A DNA stretch of 64,000 nt, from NCBI GenBank assembly GCA_032207245.1, contig CM063510.1, positions 51,976,618 through 52,040,617 of the forward strand. The letters are read 5' to 3'. Every line of letters starts with the position of its first letter. Positions within the stretch are counted from its first letter, which is position 1. Positions 23,862 through 36,289 of this stretch are shown one piece after another. This DNA comes from Pardosa pseudoannulata. Taxonomy: Eukaryota > Arthropoda > Arachnida > Araneae > Lycosidae. The notes below the pieces were generated by a model. That model ran no database searches and was not told the origin of the DNA. It saw nothing but the letters and a program-made list of their open reading frames with translations. The position numbers and the translations under genes were made by a program.

Positions 23862-25866
23862 TTTCTTTTTCTCACATAAGATAGCTGTACGAGATGCATA
23901 GTTAAAATATTTTCGCCGTAAACGTTAGTCGTAGTAAAAAAAAATTTAAAAAAGGCTTTTCTACATTTAACATTTCAAATATTTTAATAGAATCTTTTTT
24001 ACATTTTGTTAAAATATTTGAAAATGTATTTTAGATAAGACACTTATGGTATAAGGAAATATTTATAGTATTTTAAATTTAAAAATTAATTTTAGTGAAA
24101 ATTACAAAATTTAAATTTTTATACATTATTCCATTCCCTACCGTTACATTTAGTAATCACTGAAATTCGTAAGAACCATTACAAAGTTAAATTCATCTGT
24201 TTCTTTTTCTCGCATAAGACAGCTATAAGAGATGCATAGTTAAGATATTTTCGCCGTAAACGTTAGTCGTAGTAAAAAATTTTAAAAAAGGTTTTTCTGC
24301 ATTTAACATTTTAAATATTTTAAAAGAATATTTTCTACATTTTGTTAAAACATTTGAAAAAGTATTTCAGATAAGATACTTATGTAATAAGGAAATATTT
24401 ATAGTACTTTTAAATTAAAAAGTTAAATTTAACGAAAATTACAAAATTTAAACTTTTATACATTATTTCATTCTCTACCGTTACATTTAGTAATCACTGA
24501 AATTCGTAAGAAGCATTACAAAGTTAAATTCATCTGTTTCTTTTTCTCGCATAAGACAGCTATAAGAGATGCATAGTTAATATATTTTTGCCGTAAACGT
24601 TAGTCGTAGTAAAACATGAAAAAAAGGTTTTTCTATATTTAACATTTTAAATATTTTAAAAAGAAACTTTTTTACATTTTGTTAAAATGTTTTAAAAAGT
24701 ATTTTAGATAAGATAGTTATGGCATAAGGAAATATTTATAGTATTTTTAAATTTAAAAATTAAATTTAGTGAAAATTACAAAATTTAACTTTTTATACAT
24801 TATTCCATTCCTTACCGTTACATTTAGTAATCACTGAAATTCGTAAGAACCATTACAAAGTTCCATTCATCCATTTTTTTTCTCGCATAAGACAGCTATA
24901 AGAGATGCATAGTTAAGATATTTTTGCCGTAAACGTTAGTCGTAGTAAAACATTAAAAAAATATTTTTCTACATTTAACATTTTAAATATTTTAATACAA
25001 TCTTTTCTACATTCTGTTAAAACATTTGAAAAAGTATTTTAGATAAGATACTTATGGCATAAGGAAATATTTATAGTAGTTTTAAATTAAAAAGTTAAAT
25101 TTATAGAAAATTAAAAAATTTAAACTTTTATACATTATTCCTTTCCCTACCGTTACATTTAGTAATCACTGAAATTCGTAAGAATCGTTACAAAGTTCCA
25201 TTCATCTATTTTTATTCTGGCATAAGACAGCTATAAGAAATGCATGGTTAAGATATTTTTGCCGTAAACGTTAGTCATAGTAAAACATTAAAAAAATATT
25301 TTTCTACATTTAACATTTTAAATATTTTAATAGAATCTTTTCTACATTTTATTGAAGAGTTTTAAAAAGTATTTTACATAAGGTACTTATGGCACAATTA
25401 AATCTTTATAGTAGTGTTTAATTAAAAAGTTAAATTTAACGAAAATTACAAAATTTAAACTTTTATACATTATTCCTTTCCCTACCGTTATATTTAGTAA
25501 ACACTAAAGTTCGTAAGAACCATTACAAGTTCCATTCATCTGTTTCTTTTTCTCCCATAAGATAACTATAAGAGATGGATAGTTAAGATATTTTCGCTTT
25601 AAACGTTAGTCGTAGTAAAATGTTAAAAAACAAAAGGTTTTTCTATATTTAACATTTTAAATAGTTTAATAGAATGTTTCCTACATTTTATAAAACATTT
25701 TAAATAAGATACTTATGCTTTAAGATATATAGTAGTTTTAAATTTAAAAATTAAATTTAGCGAAAATTACAAAATTTAATCTTTTATACATTATTCCGTT
25801 CCTTACCGTTATATTTAGTAAACACTAAAATTTGTAAGAATCATTACAAAGTTTCATTCTTCTGTT
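23862..25866. repeat. Tandem array D, six units of about 336 bp
   Basis: The anchor tagtcgtagtaaaa (or one-base variants) occurs at 23926, 24264, 24601, 24937, 25272 and 25607, giving unit lengths of 338, 337, 336, 335 and 335 bp. Each unit ends with a block containing 'ccgttacatttagtaatcac'. Units differ mainly by substitutions and small A/T indels. There is no coding frame. Confidence 0.95.
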
Positions 25867-27840
25867 AATAAAAAAGGGAAAGCGACCTAAATTTAAGGAG
25901 TCATACGACTGTTAAATCGAAAAAAAATTTGATTTTTCAGAAACACAAATATGGAAAGAATTTTATTTCTGAACATTTTAAAACAATCTAATTAAAAAAT
26001 TTTAATATTGAAAAGAGTTATAGATAAAAGCATATCAGCTTTTTACTGTAAACAAATTTAAACTTTCAAGACCTTTAACTTGATTTTTTTTCAAATTGTG
26101 ATTTTTTCATGTAACGCGTATGTTATCTCAAAAAGTTTTTAAAATTTTTTCATGAAATATTTACTGGTTGTATACAATATAATTTTCATCTGATTGAACA
26201 TAGACTGTCTTGTATATTTCCCAAAATATGTTTATTTTTGCAATAATAGATTTTTATGAAAAAACATTCGCTTTGTTAAAAAAATAGATATGTATCTTAA
26301 ATATATACAAATTTATGTTCCAAGTTATTTTGAGTAATTGTAATGTGTTTTAAAACAGTAAGTTTGTCTTAAGTTTATCAATATTTTTAGTAATTATACA
26401 AGTTAGCTTTGATATGATTTTTGTCAACAAAGAGCCTCTAATTTAAACCTCTCTAACAAAAATAGTTTTTTGTTTAAAAAATTTATGAGATATGTGTGTA
26501 AATATTATGAGTTTGTTCTAATTAAACTATGTTAAAAATTATGTTTGTAAAACTGGTAGTATTCAGGGTATAAGAAGTCGAAAAGGATAAATTTTACATT
26601 TTTTTCGACTTAAGAGTGGTATGAATAGTCATTCTCTTACCACTACAAAATTCTATTATTTGAACTGAAGTTCAATCCTACTAAACTATAACTAAAGTTC
26701 TTTTATACCGTTTTAAATATTTCACTAAACAATGTTATTGGGAATCATTGATTTTCTGATAATTAACGCTAAAGTTCATTAATATTGGATTTAGGTAAAA
26801 AAAATATAACAGAGTTTTTAAATAATTTCTTACAAAAGGAACTAGTATCTTGATTACCCTAAAATACTAACAGAAACGTTAAAATGCATTTACTCTTATC
26901 GTTCTAACCTGTAATATAAACAGTTTAGAACTGTTAGGGCTACCTTCTTTTAACTGTAATGTAAACAGTGAAAAGAGAGAGAAATGAAGTAATCATTATG
27001 AACAAACAAATTGATTGATTTCAACGTAGTATAACTTGTGCAAAAGTAAAATACAATGAGTTCAAACGCAGGATAACATTTTTCTTGCAAACATTAAGAA
27101 CTTCTTGTTCGTTGTGATTTTCTTATATAAATACATTTTACAAAATTTTGACGACAATTTATCGTAATATAATAGTATTCAAAGTTGGAACCTAACTAAC
27201 AACAGTACTAAATTATTGCTTTAATTTCATCCATAAACAATAGGTAGATATAACTTTAGGATTTTCCAACAGTAATAACTGCGCATTTTAATTTGGTGCA
27301 GTTACAATGAAGATGAATCATGTTTCTTATCATTAAAACAAATGATCTTTGAATGTTAAAGGTTATTATTTGGGCAAGTTACTTCCTTACACTTCGTTAA
27401 AAAATCAAGACACAATCATATCAGTCTCCACAAGTCTTTGAATCCCTTTCTGTTGGAATAGGAAGTAATGAAACAAAAGGAAACATTTCTTTAAAAAGAA
27501 ATGGAAATACGAACTTACAAAATCGTGAAAGATAAACGAGATAAATATCAAAGGGGACCATTTGCTTCCATTAGTGCTTGTGTCTACATCAGCGCAGATT
27601 CTTGGAAGTTTTAAATTACTTCACAATTTGTAAGTAGCAATCATTTGCAAACGATATTCTCTCGAGTCATAACGAAGAATTTAAAATATCAGTTTATGAA
27701 TGATGAAATGAAATGAATATTTTGACTTCGAACATTTACATAGTTCTACCTTCGTATATTTTAATATTTTCTTATGCATATCATAATCAGTTAAATTTTT
27801 AATTTAAGATTTTCACATAATCTGCTTTACTTTTAAATAT
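25867..27840. other. A+T-rich spacer, nothing recognised
   Basis: I found no open frame of note, transposon end or tandem structure here. Confidence 0.5.
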
Positions 27841-28375
27841 CGGTTTTAATTTTTAAGACTAAGTTACTGCGGTACTTTTAGGAAACTTCTAATTTTAACA
27901 GAGCTGTAACAGAATGGTTTAACACAATGTATTTTAGGATCTTATATATTCTCAACTAGTATAAATAAATTGTAGGTTTTTAATTAACATTTATCCTTCA
28001 AGCGTATTGTTTTGCTTAATATTTATCTACTATATATATAACAGGAGTAGCAATAATATGTTTATAATGTTCAAAAGCTTAAACTCGTAATTGGTTGAAA
28101 TTTTAAATACTAGATATTAAGACGTTATCTAGAGAGTAAAGCAAAAACCTATTAGACACATATATATTGTTACGTCAAATGAGAAAAAAAGTAAATAGAG
28201 AAAAAAATAAGTTACTGCGGTACTTTTAGGAAACTTCCAATTTTAACAGAGCTGTAACAGAACGGTTCAACAGAATGTATTTTAGGATCTTCAATATTCT
28301 CAACTAGTATAAATAAATTGTACGCTTTGAATAAACATATCTACCTTTCGATCGTATTGTTTTACTTAATATTTA

Positions 28376-28379
<4 letters not shown>

Positions 28380-28438
<59 letters not shown>
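28380..28438. repeat. (TA)n microsatellite, left part
   Basis: An almost pure TA run. In duplication copy 1 the same place has only 'tatatatata'. Confidence 0.95.
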
Positions 28439-28442
<4 letters not shown>

Positions 28443-28821
28443 TTCCTTATTTACGTATTTTAATATTAATTTAATGACTTTTGTTCATAAAGTGAGTTCG
28501 GGGTTTGCGCGGTAGTTCTGATTTTTCCCTCCAGACACGCTATAGACTTAATTCAGCCTCTGCGTGTACTACTTTAGCCAATAGTTAGCTCGTTCTCTTT
28601 AAACATGGGAATTTTGTATCACGTTATGAATTGTGCTTAGGGATTATTCGTAGTCTTTTTACCTGAGGAATCCCTTCTTGAAGAATGTATGTGCGGGATC
28701 ACATTGTCTATGTGCACGAGGTTGTAAAAGTGTTTGCCTGTTGTATGGATTTCATGTTTCTTACCAGAAATAAACTGTGTTGTGATTTTGAATGAATCTC
28801 GCCCTTATTACACACACACAT

Positions 28822-28825
<4 letters not shown>
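28439..28825 (+). other. Insertion between two (TA)n tracts, LTR-like tail
   Basis: About 390 bp absent from the sister copy sits between two (TA)n runs. It is less A+T-rich and has AATAAA near the right end, followed by 'ctcgcccttattaca', which resembles the end of an LTR. No matching TG start with a target duplication is obvious. TA slippage on both sides may have erased the target duplication. Confidence 0.4.

Positions 28826-28910
<85 letters not shown>
28826..28910. repeat. (TA)n microsatellite, right part
   Basis: A long TA run directly after 'cacacacatcttta' and before 'acaggaggagcaataa', where the duplicated unit resumes. Confidence 0.95.
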
Positions 28911-28911
<1 letters not shown>

Positions 28912-28990
28912 CAGGAGGAGCAATAAAGATTTTATAATGCTCAAAAGTTTAAACTCGTAATTGGTTGAAATTTTAAATACTAGATATTAA

Positions 28991-29914
28991 CGGCTTGCCT
29001 AACTATCCCGAGTTATCTCGGGTTCGTATATATTGCAGTTAATTATTATCTCGAGAAACCTCGAGCTAATCAGAATTTATCTTACGATTTGTTTTATCAT
29101 GGTTTTACTCGGCCTGGAGTAAATTAAAGGAAATATTCAGCTTTGGTAGGTAGTTTGCCAAGTTTTGTTGGTTTCGCGGTCTTTTGGCGGAATTAGTCAC
29201 TTGTTTTACACTGAGTAGAAAACTTATTTCAGAAAATCACAGTGACGAGTTTTCTGCCACATTAGAAAGGTACTGTATTAGGCCTTTACCCCTAATGTTA
29301 ACTTTTTGGCACTTTCCAAATGTTATTCCTGCTACTGCAAAAAATCAAATCTAATGAGACAGTATATTCTGTGCTCCCGTAAAACAGATTTCAGAGGCAA
29401 TCCAATAAGAAGAGACACCAGATACTATTTCACAGAATTTCAACTATCACTTTGTGTTGTCCCTTTCTTCAAAAACTATCATACAAAGACAAACATTAAA
29501 TTTTTCCATTTGTCCGAGATAACTCAGGATAGTAAACTAATATTAAAACTAAATGCTTTTACAACTGTAAAAATTAAAATTCAACCTAAAACCTACATAT
29601 TTGGTTTTGTTTATTTCCTTGTATTTAATTCTTAATTTGGCTAAGTTCGGTACACCGGACATGTATATTTATAACTACTATATAACATAATTGTTATTGT
29701 CCGTCAAAGCGGACATTAATTATATCAAAAATGGAAAATATATTTTTTTTGTTTATTTTACAGAGATTCTAATGTCTATACAGACATGGGAAAATAACAG
29801 AAATTAAAATTAAAATATATTTGAAAATCATCTTGTCAAAGTAAGGGTTAAGAATAAAATAAAAACGTGATGATTTTTTGCAATTTTTATCAAAAAAGTT
29901 TGTAAGTGAAGCGG
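28991..29914 (+). mobile_element. piggyBac-like element, internally deleted
   Basis: TTAA lies at both ends (28987-28990 and 29915-29918). The ends are CGGCTTGCCTAAC and, inward from the right, CCGCTTCACTTAC. The sister copy at about 28115 reads 'ctagatattaagacgttatc' without the element, giving an exact empty site. The left end is followed by small hairpins (cccgagttatctcggg; ctcgagaaacctcgag). At 924 bp only the 3' part of a transposase gene remains (separate entry). Confidence 0.85.
29318..29498 (+). pseudogene. piggyBac transposase remnant, C-terminal cysteine-rich domain
   Basis: An open plus-strand frame includes KCYSCYCKK, then IRRDTRYYFTEF and LCVVPFFKNYHTKTN. The motif order (paired cysteines, RDTRYY, LCVVP, F-YHTK) is that of the C-terminal zinc-binding domain in piggyBac transposases. 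Some zinc ligands are changed (TEF and PFF stand where cysteines are usual), so the domain has decayed. The frame is open for about 109 codons (29306-29635), but the N-terminal and catalytic parts are absent. It lies inside a TTAA-flanked element with matching ends. Confidence 0.75.
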
Positions 29915-29985
29915 TTAAGACGTTATCTTGAGAGTAAAGCAAAAACCTATTAGCCGCATATATATTGTTAAGCCAAATTGTTAAG

Positions 29986-32249
29986 CCTAAAGTATTTTCT
30001 TATGTTTAATTTGGTTTCTTCAGCAGTCATAAATTATTGAGTATATTTTTACCAATACTAGGAACACAGTAGTAATGAATTGAAACTTCAAGTAAGTAAA
30101 GAGAAAGGACAACGCTTGGACTTAATTATATTTGGTAAAGGAAAATACGGAGTGGACAGTTTGTATGAACTTTAAAAATTCAGCAGAAAAGAACAGATAA
30201 AGATAAAATTAGAAGTTTTTGATCAAAGCAATTTCAGGATACTGAGAGCAAGAAAATACAGTTTAAAATGATAACGATAAGTAGATCTACCATAAATTTG
30301 TCTTCCGAAATAAATAATTTAATATTATTACTAAAGGACTGACTTAATTAAAGTATCCAAAACAGCACCTCTTGTCACAGTGTGACGTGTGTTTAATCAG
30401 TCGCACTCTTTCCACCAATTCTTAATAATAAAAGATACTTTTTATTCACTCCTCTAAAATGTAAGTTTTTGCTGCTTTGTCTAGAATTTTCTACTATATT
30501 AGCATTTGTAATATGCAGGTAATTTGTTTTTGCATATTTATTTTTTCAATCTTTTTGTAACAAATAAGGAGTGTTTTGGTTTACAGCAAAGTTTTAATGC
30601 TCTATTACAATATTAAGAATTAAAATTATTAATTCATTTACTGATTTAATCAATGTCATTTCATTGCCTGGGATACCCACGTGACTGGAAACCCAACAGA
30701 GTAAAATGTGAAAACCGTGCCGTGCAAGTTTATTATACGGTAGGTAAACAAGTACAAAATTCATTGGGAACAGCTGCTAAGTAATGTACCCTATACACGA
30801 AATTGAGGTCTGAAGATATCTAAATAGTGGGAGTTTCTTATAATCATCCTTGTTTCCAGGACTCTAGAAATTAAACAAACATTAATGCGTTTTTTAAGCT
30901 TTCATAAAAATTTCGGATTCTGACAATATTTTTATTGAGAAACTTACTCCTTTATCGATAATTCTATAAAACCAGGAGATTATCTAAATTATAGTTAAGA
31001 ACTAGTAAAAAATTTGTTTGTCTGCAAATACTAAATTATTTTTAAAAACTAAACTAAAATATTTCTATTTTACTAGTAAAAATTATTGGAACCGATTCAT
31101 TGCATGGATAAAGTTAATTTAGAATAAAAATGTTTCTAGAGCAACATTTCTAAAAAAAACCATCAAGTTAGTTTTATTACTTATTTTGGTCTTCATTTTC
31201 TACAAATGTTAAGATTTATTTATATCTTAAACCGACATAACCTTTTTTAATATCCTCTAAAAATTGTAAGTGTACGAAAACATCTGAAGTAGATCATTGA
31301 ACTTGGATATCTGATGATCTAAAAAGTATAGTATATAGATTTTTTTTCAATATTTAAGAAAAGAGAAATTATCTGTGGACGAGTCACGGAATTTCTTCAT
31401 AGATATGTGCTTTAAATATATAAAGCATAACGACATTCTTTTTATAACTAGTTGAGAATGACGTTGTTCTTTCGTTGAGTTACGTTTTTCTCTTTCTTTG
31501 TTTTGTGTTGCTTTCATATGAGAAAGTATAAAACGAGCTTTTTTGAGGAAAATGTTATTACTCTCAGTGAAGTTGACGTATTTCTGAACTGAATTTTTTT
31601 CCTTTTCATAGTTTTAAAGGTCATACCTTTACTTGGGAACGAGAAAAGTATTTTAAAAGTGTATGTATCAGCATTAAGTAATATCCCTGAATTTCGTTGA
31701 AAGCTCAATATTTTTTATCTGATTGAATTGTAAAGTATAACTAAGAAAAGTAAATTCGTGTATACGTATCACCATATAAAAATATTATTAACGTAACTTA
31801 CAATAAAATCAGTACTACTAATAACTAACTTTATAGTAACTGTATAGTAACTTTTTTTTTCGAGTTTTCAAGAATTAATCAAAAATTGACTTAAGCCTTT
31901 AATAACGTTATACTTTCTTTAAGTAATTGAACGATTGTATAACATAAAGTTTTCATTTGTCTTATGTAGTTTGAGCATATAGAGATAAAAAATTCAATTC
32001 TTTATTAATAACTAAAACTCAATTTTCACCATTCTTGGTGCTCTAGTGCATCATAAAAGGAACCTCTATTCTATCCACTAAAAAAAAGGATGCGTAATAT
32101 CGGTTATGGAATAAAAAAATTCCTTTGCATTTTAAGCACGTGAAAAAAACATATATAAAATTCGAAATTTAAGGAATATAAATATATTTCAAATAAATTT
32201 TCCCAGTAAAGACATTCAATGCATGTATATCCATAACATAAAGAAGTTT
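29986..32249. other. A+T-rich spacer, nothing recognised
   Basis: I see no supported gene, repeat or transposon terminus. A 64-codon minus-strand frame at 31514-31708 has no recognisable content. Confidence 0.5.
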
Positions 32250-32760
32250 GACCTATGTAGCAGAGAAAGTCTTAGAATTTAGCCCCCTTACACTGTGGTT
32301 CTCGGGCAATACGAAGAATGAACATATGTATATCAGGGTTTGCGTGATGTTCATAAGCTATCTTATTCATCAACACTTCTTATCTATCTACACTTCTATC
32401 TTATTATTCACACTGACCGCACTCTATATCGTTTTCTATAGAAGGTCTACCCAGCCCACTTATCTAATTCACCACACATAAATGCTCTTCTAACGGGTCA
32501 TGGTCCCTTCCCTCAATATCTCTCTCGTTTTCGTTTGGCGACTGGGTCTCCAAACTGTATTTGTGGTCAGGAAGAAATTGCACTACCTTTTCTCTTGCAA
32601 CCTAACAAAAGATTTTCATTTTAAAGAGCCTCCGATTGGAGCGGAATCGAAGTGATTATTTTTCTGAAACAAACAAAGTCCTGAGTAAGGCACAGAAACT
32701 AATCTCCTGGATGATTGAAAATTGTGAACTAATCACTTGCACCAGCTAAATGGTTAAGCT
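32250..32760 (+). pseudogene. Jockey-like LINE, 3' end of ORF2 (broken)
   Basis: The plus strand encodes NALLTGHGPFPQYLSRFRLA, then SPNCICGQEE, and after a frameshift near 32583 HYLFSCNLTKDFHFKEP. 'LTGHG-F--YL-RF' followed by C-x-C and H-(4)-C is the typical end of Jockey/CR1-type non-LTR ORF2 proteins, after the reverse transcriptase and, in some, an RNase H domain. A stop just before NALLTG and the frameshift show it is dead. The 5' part of the element is missing (5' truncation is usual for LINEs), and the exact left limit is uncertain. The downstream 3' UTR may run past the T-tract. Confidence 0.75.
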
Positions 32761-32803
32761 TTTTTTTTTTTTTTTTTTTTTTTTTGTTTTTTTTTTTTTT
32801 TTT
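32761..32803. repeat. Poly(T) tract
   Basis: About 43 bases of T with a single G. It lies just after the LINE coding remnant. Its polarity is opposite to a plus-strand poly(A) tail, so it is either part of the 3' UTR or the tail of a minus-strand insertion. Confidence 0.9.
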
Positions 32804-33226
32804 AACTGTAAATATTTTTATGAAATTGTTAAAAATAAACTTTGTTTTTAAAAGCTCAAGTAATAATAGATTGACTTTTTAGAAATTATTCTCATTTCAA
32901 CAAAGTCTTCATTTTGTTGTCAATTTGTGTTCCTTTCTCTTGTTAATTTTCAATGTACATGTTTTTCAAGATGTTTGTAATGCTCATTGGTACATAATAG
33001 CACAAATTAAAATATCTGTACAGACAAGTGTTTGTTTTTATCACTTCCGGGGCTGGACCCATGCTTGGAGACCCCCCTCTCTAAGTTAAATTATGTAAAA
33101 GCATCTTGTTCCTTATTTTATTTTGTAACCCATTTAATATCACCCAACTAGGGCTTCGTTCTAGTTTTGGTTTAATTTTTAATCTTCTTTCGCTAGTTTT
33201 AACCTTTTTTTTTACTTTAACATTAA
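32804..33226. other. Possible LINE 3' UTR
   Basis: T-rich sequence follows the LINE coding remnant, with a short GC-rich patch at 33045-33080. No poly(A)-type end or target duplication could be defined. Confidence 0.25.
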
Positions 33227-33655
33227 CGGCAAGCCTCATACTACCTTCTTCCAGGGTTTCGTTTTAGTTATTTAAACTATGGACTTTTTTAAATGATAAC
33301 TCACGACTATATTCTCTCATTATTTTTTAATTTTTTTTTCTTTTTTTTGTTCTACTGTTGCGGTGTGAACTGTTTCGTGGTAAACATTTGAAAGCCTAAT
33401 CCTTAGGGAAGGCTGTTTGCCCCCGAGAATTTTAAAAAAAAGGTAAGTATTATAGCTTACAATCCCAATTAAATGATAAATATCAATAAAACGATTTTTT
33501 TTATTTAACATTGTGATTTTCAATTCTCGATTGTATTCGAATGTGAAAAATTATAGCAACATAAAGCCACTAAAATTAATTATAGCTACTTGCATTATCT
33601 CGAGTGGGCACAGTTTGCCCAGTTTAGCGCGCTCGAGTTAACTTGAGCGGGTACG
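33227..33655. mobile_element. Candidate TTAA element
   Basis: TTAA precedes CGGCAAGCCTCATAC (33223-33226), which resembles the left end of the element at 28991 (CGGCTTGCCTAAC). A TTAA (33656-33659) follows a right end with nested hairpins (gggca...tgccc; ctcgagttaacttgag). The inverted-repeat match between its own ends is weak and no empty site is available, so this is tentative. Confidence 0.3.
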
Positions 33656-33712
33656 TTAAGGGATTAAATAAGAATATTACCTTTGTCTCTTATTGCAAGT
33701 TTGCATTCTTAA

Positions 33713-33992
33713 GACTAGATTGCCTGAGATTTCTTGTATACCTTATTGCCCCAAAACAGTCAAAATGACTGCATTGTGAAAAAATAACAAATATGTAAAG
33801 AAATTTGTTTAAAATTAATTTTTAATATTATATAATAAAGGAGGGAGGATGTAACTACTATTATTCATAAACCCATTTATATGTTATAGAAAAAGTCACC
33901 AAATTCTAAGAAATTGTGTCATTATATTTCATAATTGTTTTTCTAATTGAAATTAAAAAACAGTCAAAATGACTGCCTTGGGCAATCTAGTG
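33713..33992. mobile_element. piggyBac-type MITE, 280 bp
   Basis: TTAA flanks both ends (33709-33712 and 33993-33996). The terminal inverted repeats are GACTAGATTGCC and, from the right, CACTAGATTGCC. Near each end is a copy of cagtcaaaatgactg, itself a small hairpin, which may be a subterminal transposase site. It has no coding capacity. The superfamily call rests on target and ends. Confidence 0.75.
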
Positions 33993-33996
33993 TTAA

Positions 33997-36289
33997 AGAA
34001 GCAATTTGGTCAAAAAGGTATATAACCTCTGATAGATTCTTTATTAGGATGATTCTAAAATATCTTGAATTAAAATTGTGAATACTTCACATTTAACAGA
34101 AGTTAATGTCCTGTAGTCAACAAAGTCAAAACATCTTGAAAACAGGGTAAATATTTAAAATACTTTTGTTCTAGATAATTTGATGAATATAATTCATATT
34201 TAAAGCACAGGATTATTAACACACGCGTTGTAACACAAGTGACTGCTAATCGTTGACGACCGCAAGTGGTACAGTCATCCAACAATTCTCGTTTAGAGTG
34301 CATCAGTCTCATACGTGTTTTGTATATATAGATTAAAAAACATTTTATACATAAAGTTTATGTAAAAATATTTATTTAAATCATATTAGTTTCCTTTTAG
34401 AATCTAAATTGATATTAAGAGCTTTCTATTCAATATTTTGAGTAACAATAAATAATACTTTAATAAATAATACTGTTTTGAAAGAAACAAGTTACTGAAA
34501 GTGGATAATGATTGAAATACCCCAAAAGAATTATTTCAGCTGCTTTAAAAGAAATCTTAACTTTGTAAAATCAGAGAAATAAGGACTGTTTAAACTAGTT
34601 TTGAGTTATTAAAATTGCAGTAAATACTTCTGCGCCTCAAGGTCAAATATCAAAACAAAACAAACAAACAAAAAATCACTCCAGAAGAAAATATTTGTGA
34701 AATAACTCCTTTTAAGAGATTATAAAGAAGTAAGTGTGCGGAAAAAATTTATAAAAGTAAAATAATAAGAAAATATAAAAAATAAAGTATATTGACCGGA
34801 TTGAAACTTTTTCAGCTACTTACTTTGAGTTGGACTTGTTACTTTAATAAAATCTGTCTAAATATAATTTATTTGAGAATTTTATTTAGTATTATGGCAA
34901 TCTTGATTTTAATATCGAGGTACTACTATCTTTAAGGTGCATTTAAAAAAATTTTTAAATTTTAATAAAAAAACAGTGTTTATAATTAAAATAGAAGAAA
35001 TATTTCTTTTGGGGGACAGTGAAGGAACAATGAAGAAACAATGAAAGACAATGAAGGAAATAAATGAGGGACTAGTATTTATTATTTTTAACTAAGTACA
35101 AACAGCTACAAGCATATATGCAGCATACACTTCAAACCCGTAGACTCAGTAACAAACTCACGAAACACAAACACGTAAGTATTAATTTGGGTTCACAAAC
35201 TCAAAACAATATTATCTTCAAATTAACTGGATTAGTTTCACGCTCTATGGAGGATTTTTGCTGAACTAGGATTAATGAGACCTGGATCTACTACTTAAAG
35301 TCGATTCCGAACGGCTACGCTCATTCGCGTCAACAGAGGTATTCTATAATAAAAGTTGATATTTTAATGAAAATTCTTGTAATATTTTATGAACATATAA
35401 AGAGTTTAAATTTGTTTTAGGTGTTGAAAAATATAAGGGTATAGAACAATGCATGTAAAGTACTTAAATATTATATACACATTTTGTAGTTGTAAACTAT
35501 ATATTCGTTCTCCTGAATTTACTTTTTATTATATTACGGACTATTATTTATAGTTATTTTCATTTGTATTGATTGATAAAATTTCAATTACTTAGCACAA
35601 AATATTTCTCTTTTATGAACTCTCTATATTTTAAGATATCAAATGACAAGTCAGCTAATGTATAAAGTTTTAGTAAAAAAATGTCAAAAGTTTCAACAAA
35701 ATATAAAAGAATTAATAAAGGAGCCATAAGATAAATAAAGACTTCAAGGAAAATATTTAACTTTCATTATTTCGGAGAGGAGGACAAAGTATAAATTAAC
35801 GTATTAAATATCTGCTTCAAGGGAATAAAAAATGAACAATAAATACGCCGCAATTTTTTTTCTCTTTCACAGAGAAAAATGCCATTGTTGCAATAGTTTT
35901 TTTAAATCAATCTTTAGGAATTCAATCTCAATGAGTTTACAGGAGCAGTCTTTTGAAAGAAGTAAAAAAAAATCCTTTTCTATTTTTAAAAAGGCAGAAA
36001 CTTAACTCATAAAAATTAAAATTTATAATACTGCATTTACAGTGTTTCATAAAGAATATTGCGAAATTTTTTTTCAGTAAGATGAATGTTTTTTTATTGG
36101 TATCTTATAGTGTTTGAACAATACGAGTAAGATTATAGTTACCCCATTAGCCAATGAGAACAACTTCGATTAAATTTTATTAAAGTAAAAGCTGAGTTAC
36201 TAAGATTAGAAATAAAGAAGAATGAAATTCAAAGAATGAATTCAAAGAAATAAATATATTCAGTAATATAATAAAGCATAGTTCCTTAT
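33997..36289. other. A+T-rich spacer with one SINE fragment
   Basis: Apart from the SINE body at 35236-35340, no gene, array or transposon end is supported. Confidence 0.5.
35236..35340 (-). mobile_element. SINE fragment (body only)
   Basis: It matches the body of the 16-kb SINE in order: 'ttaatgagacc', 'ctacttaaagtcgattccga', 'acggctacg'. The tRNA-like head is absent, so the minus-strand 5' end is lost. Confidence 0.7.

Larger units (their letters stand above)
27845..29985. repeat. Direct duplication E, second copy disrupted twice
   Basis: Copy 1 (27845-28190) starts 'agttactgcggtactttta' and ends near 'aaaacctattagacacatat'. Copy 2 starts at about 28208 and contains the same blocks in order, but is split by an insertion inside its (TA)n tract (28439-28825) and by a piggyBac element (28991-29914), finishing near 29985. 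Copy 1 therefore gives the empty site of both insertions. Confidence 0.88.

Noticed and set aside
23862..25866. Direct repeats considered as a CRISPR array
   Set aside because: Units are about 336 bp without a repeat/spacer split, in an evidently eukaryotic sequence.
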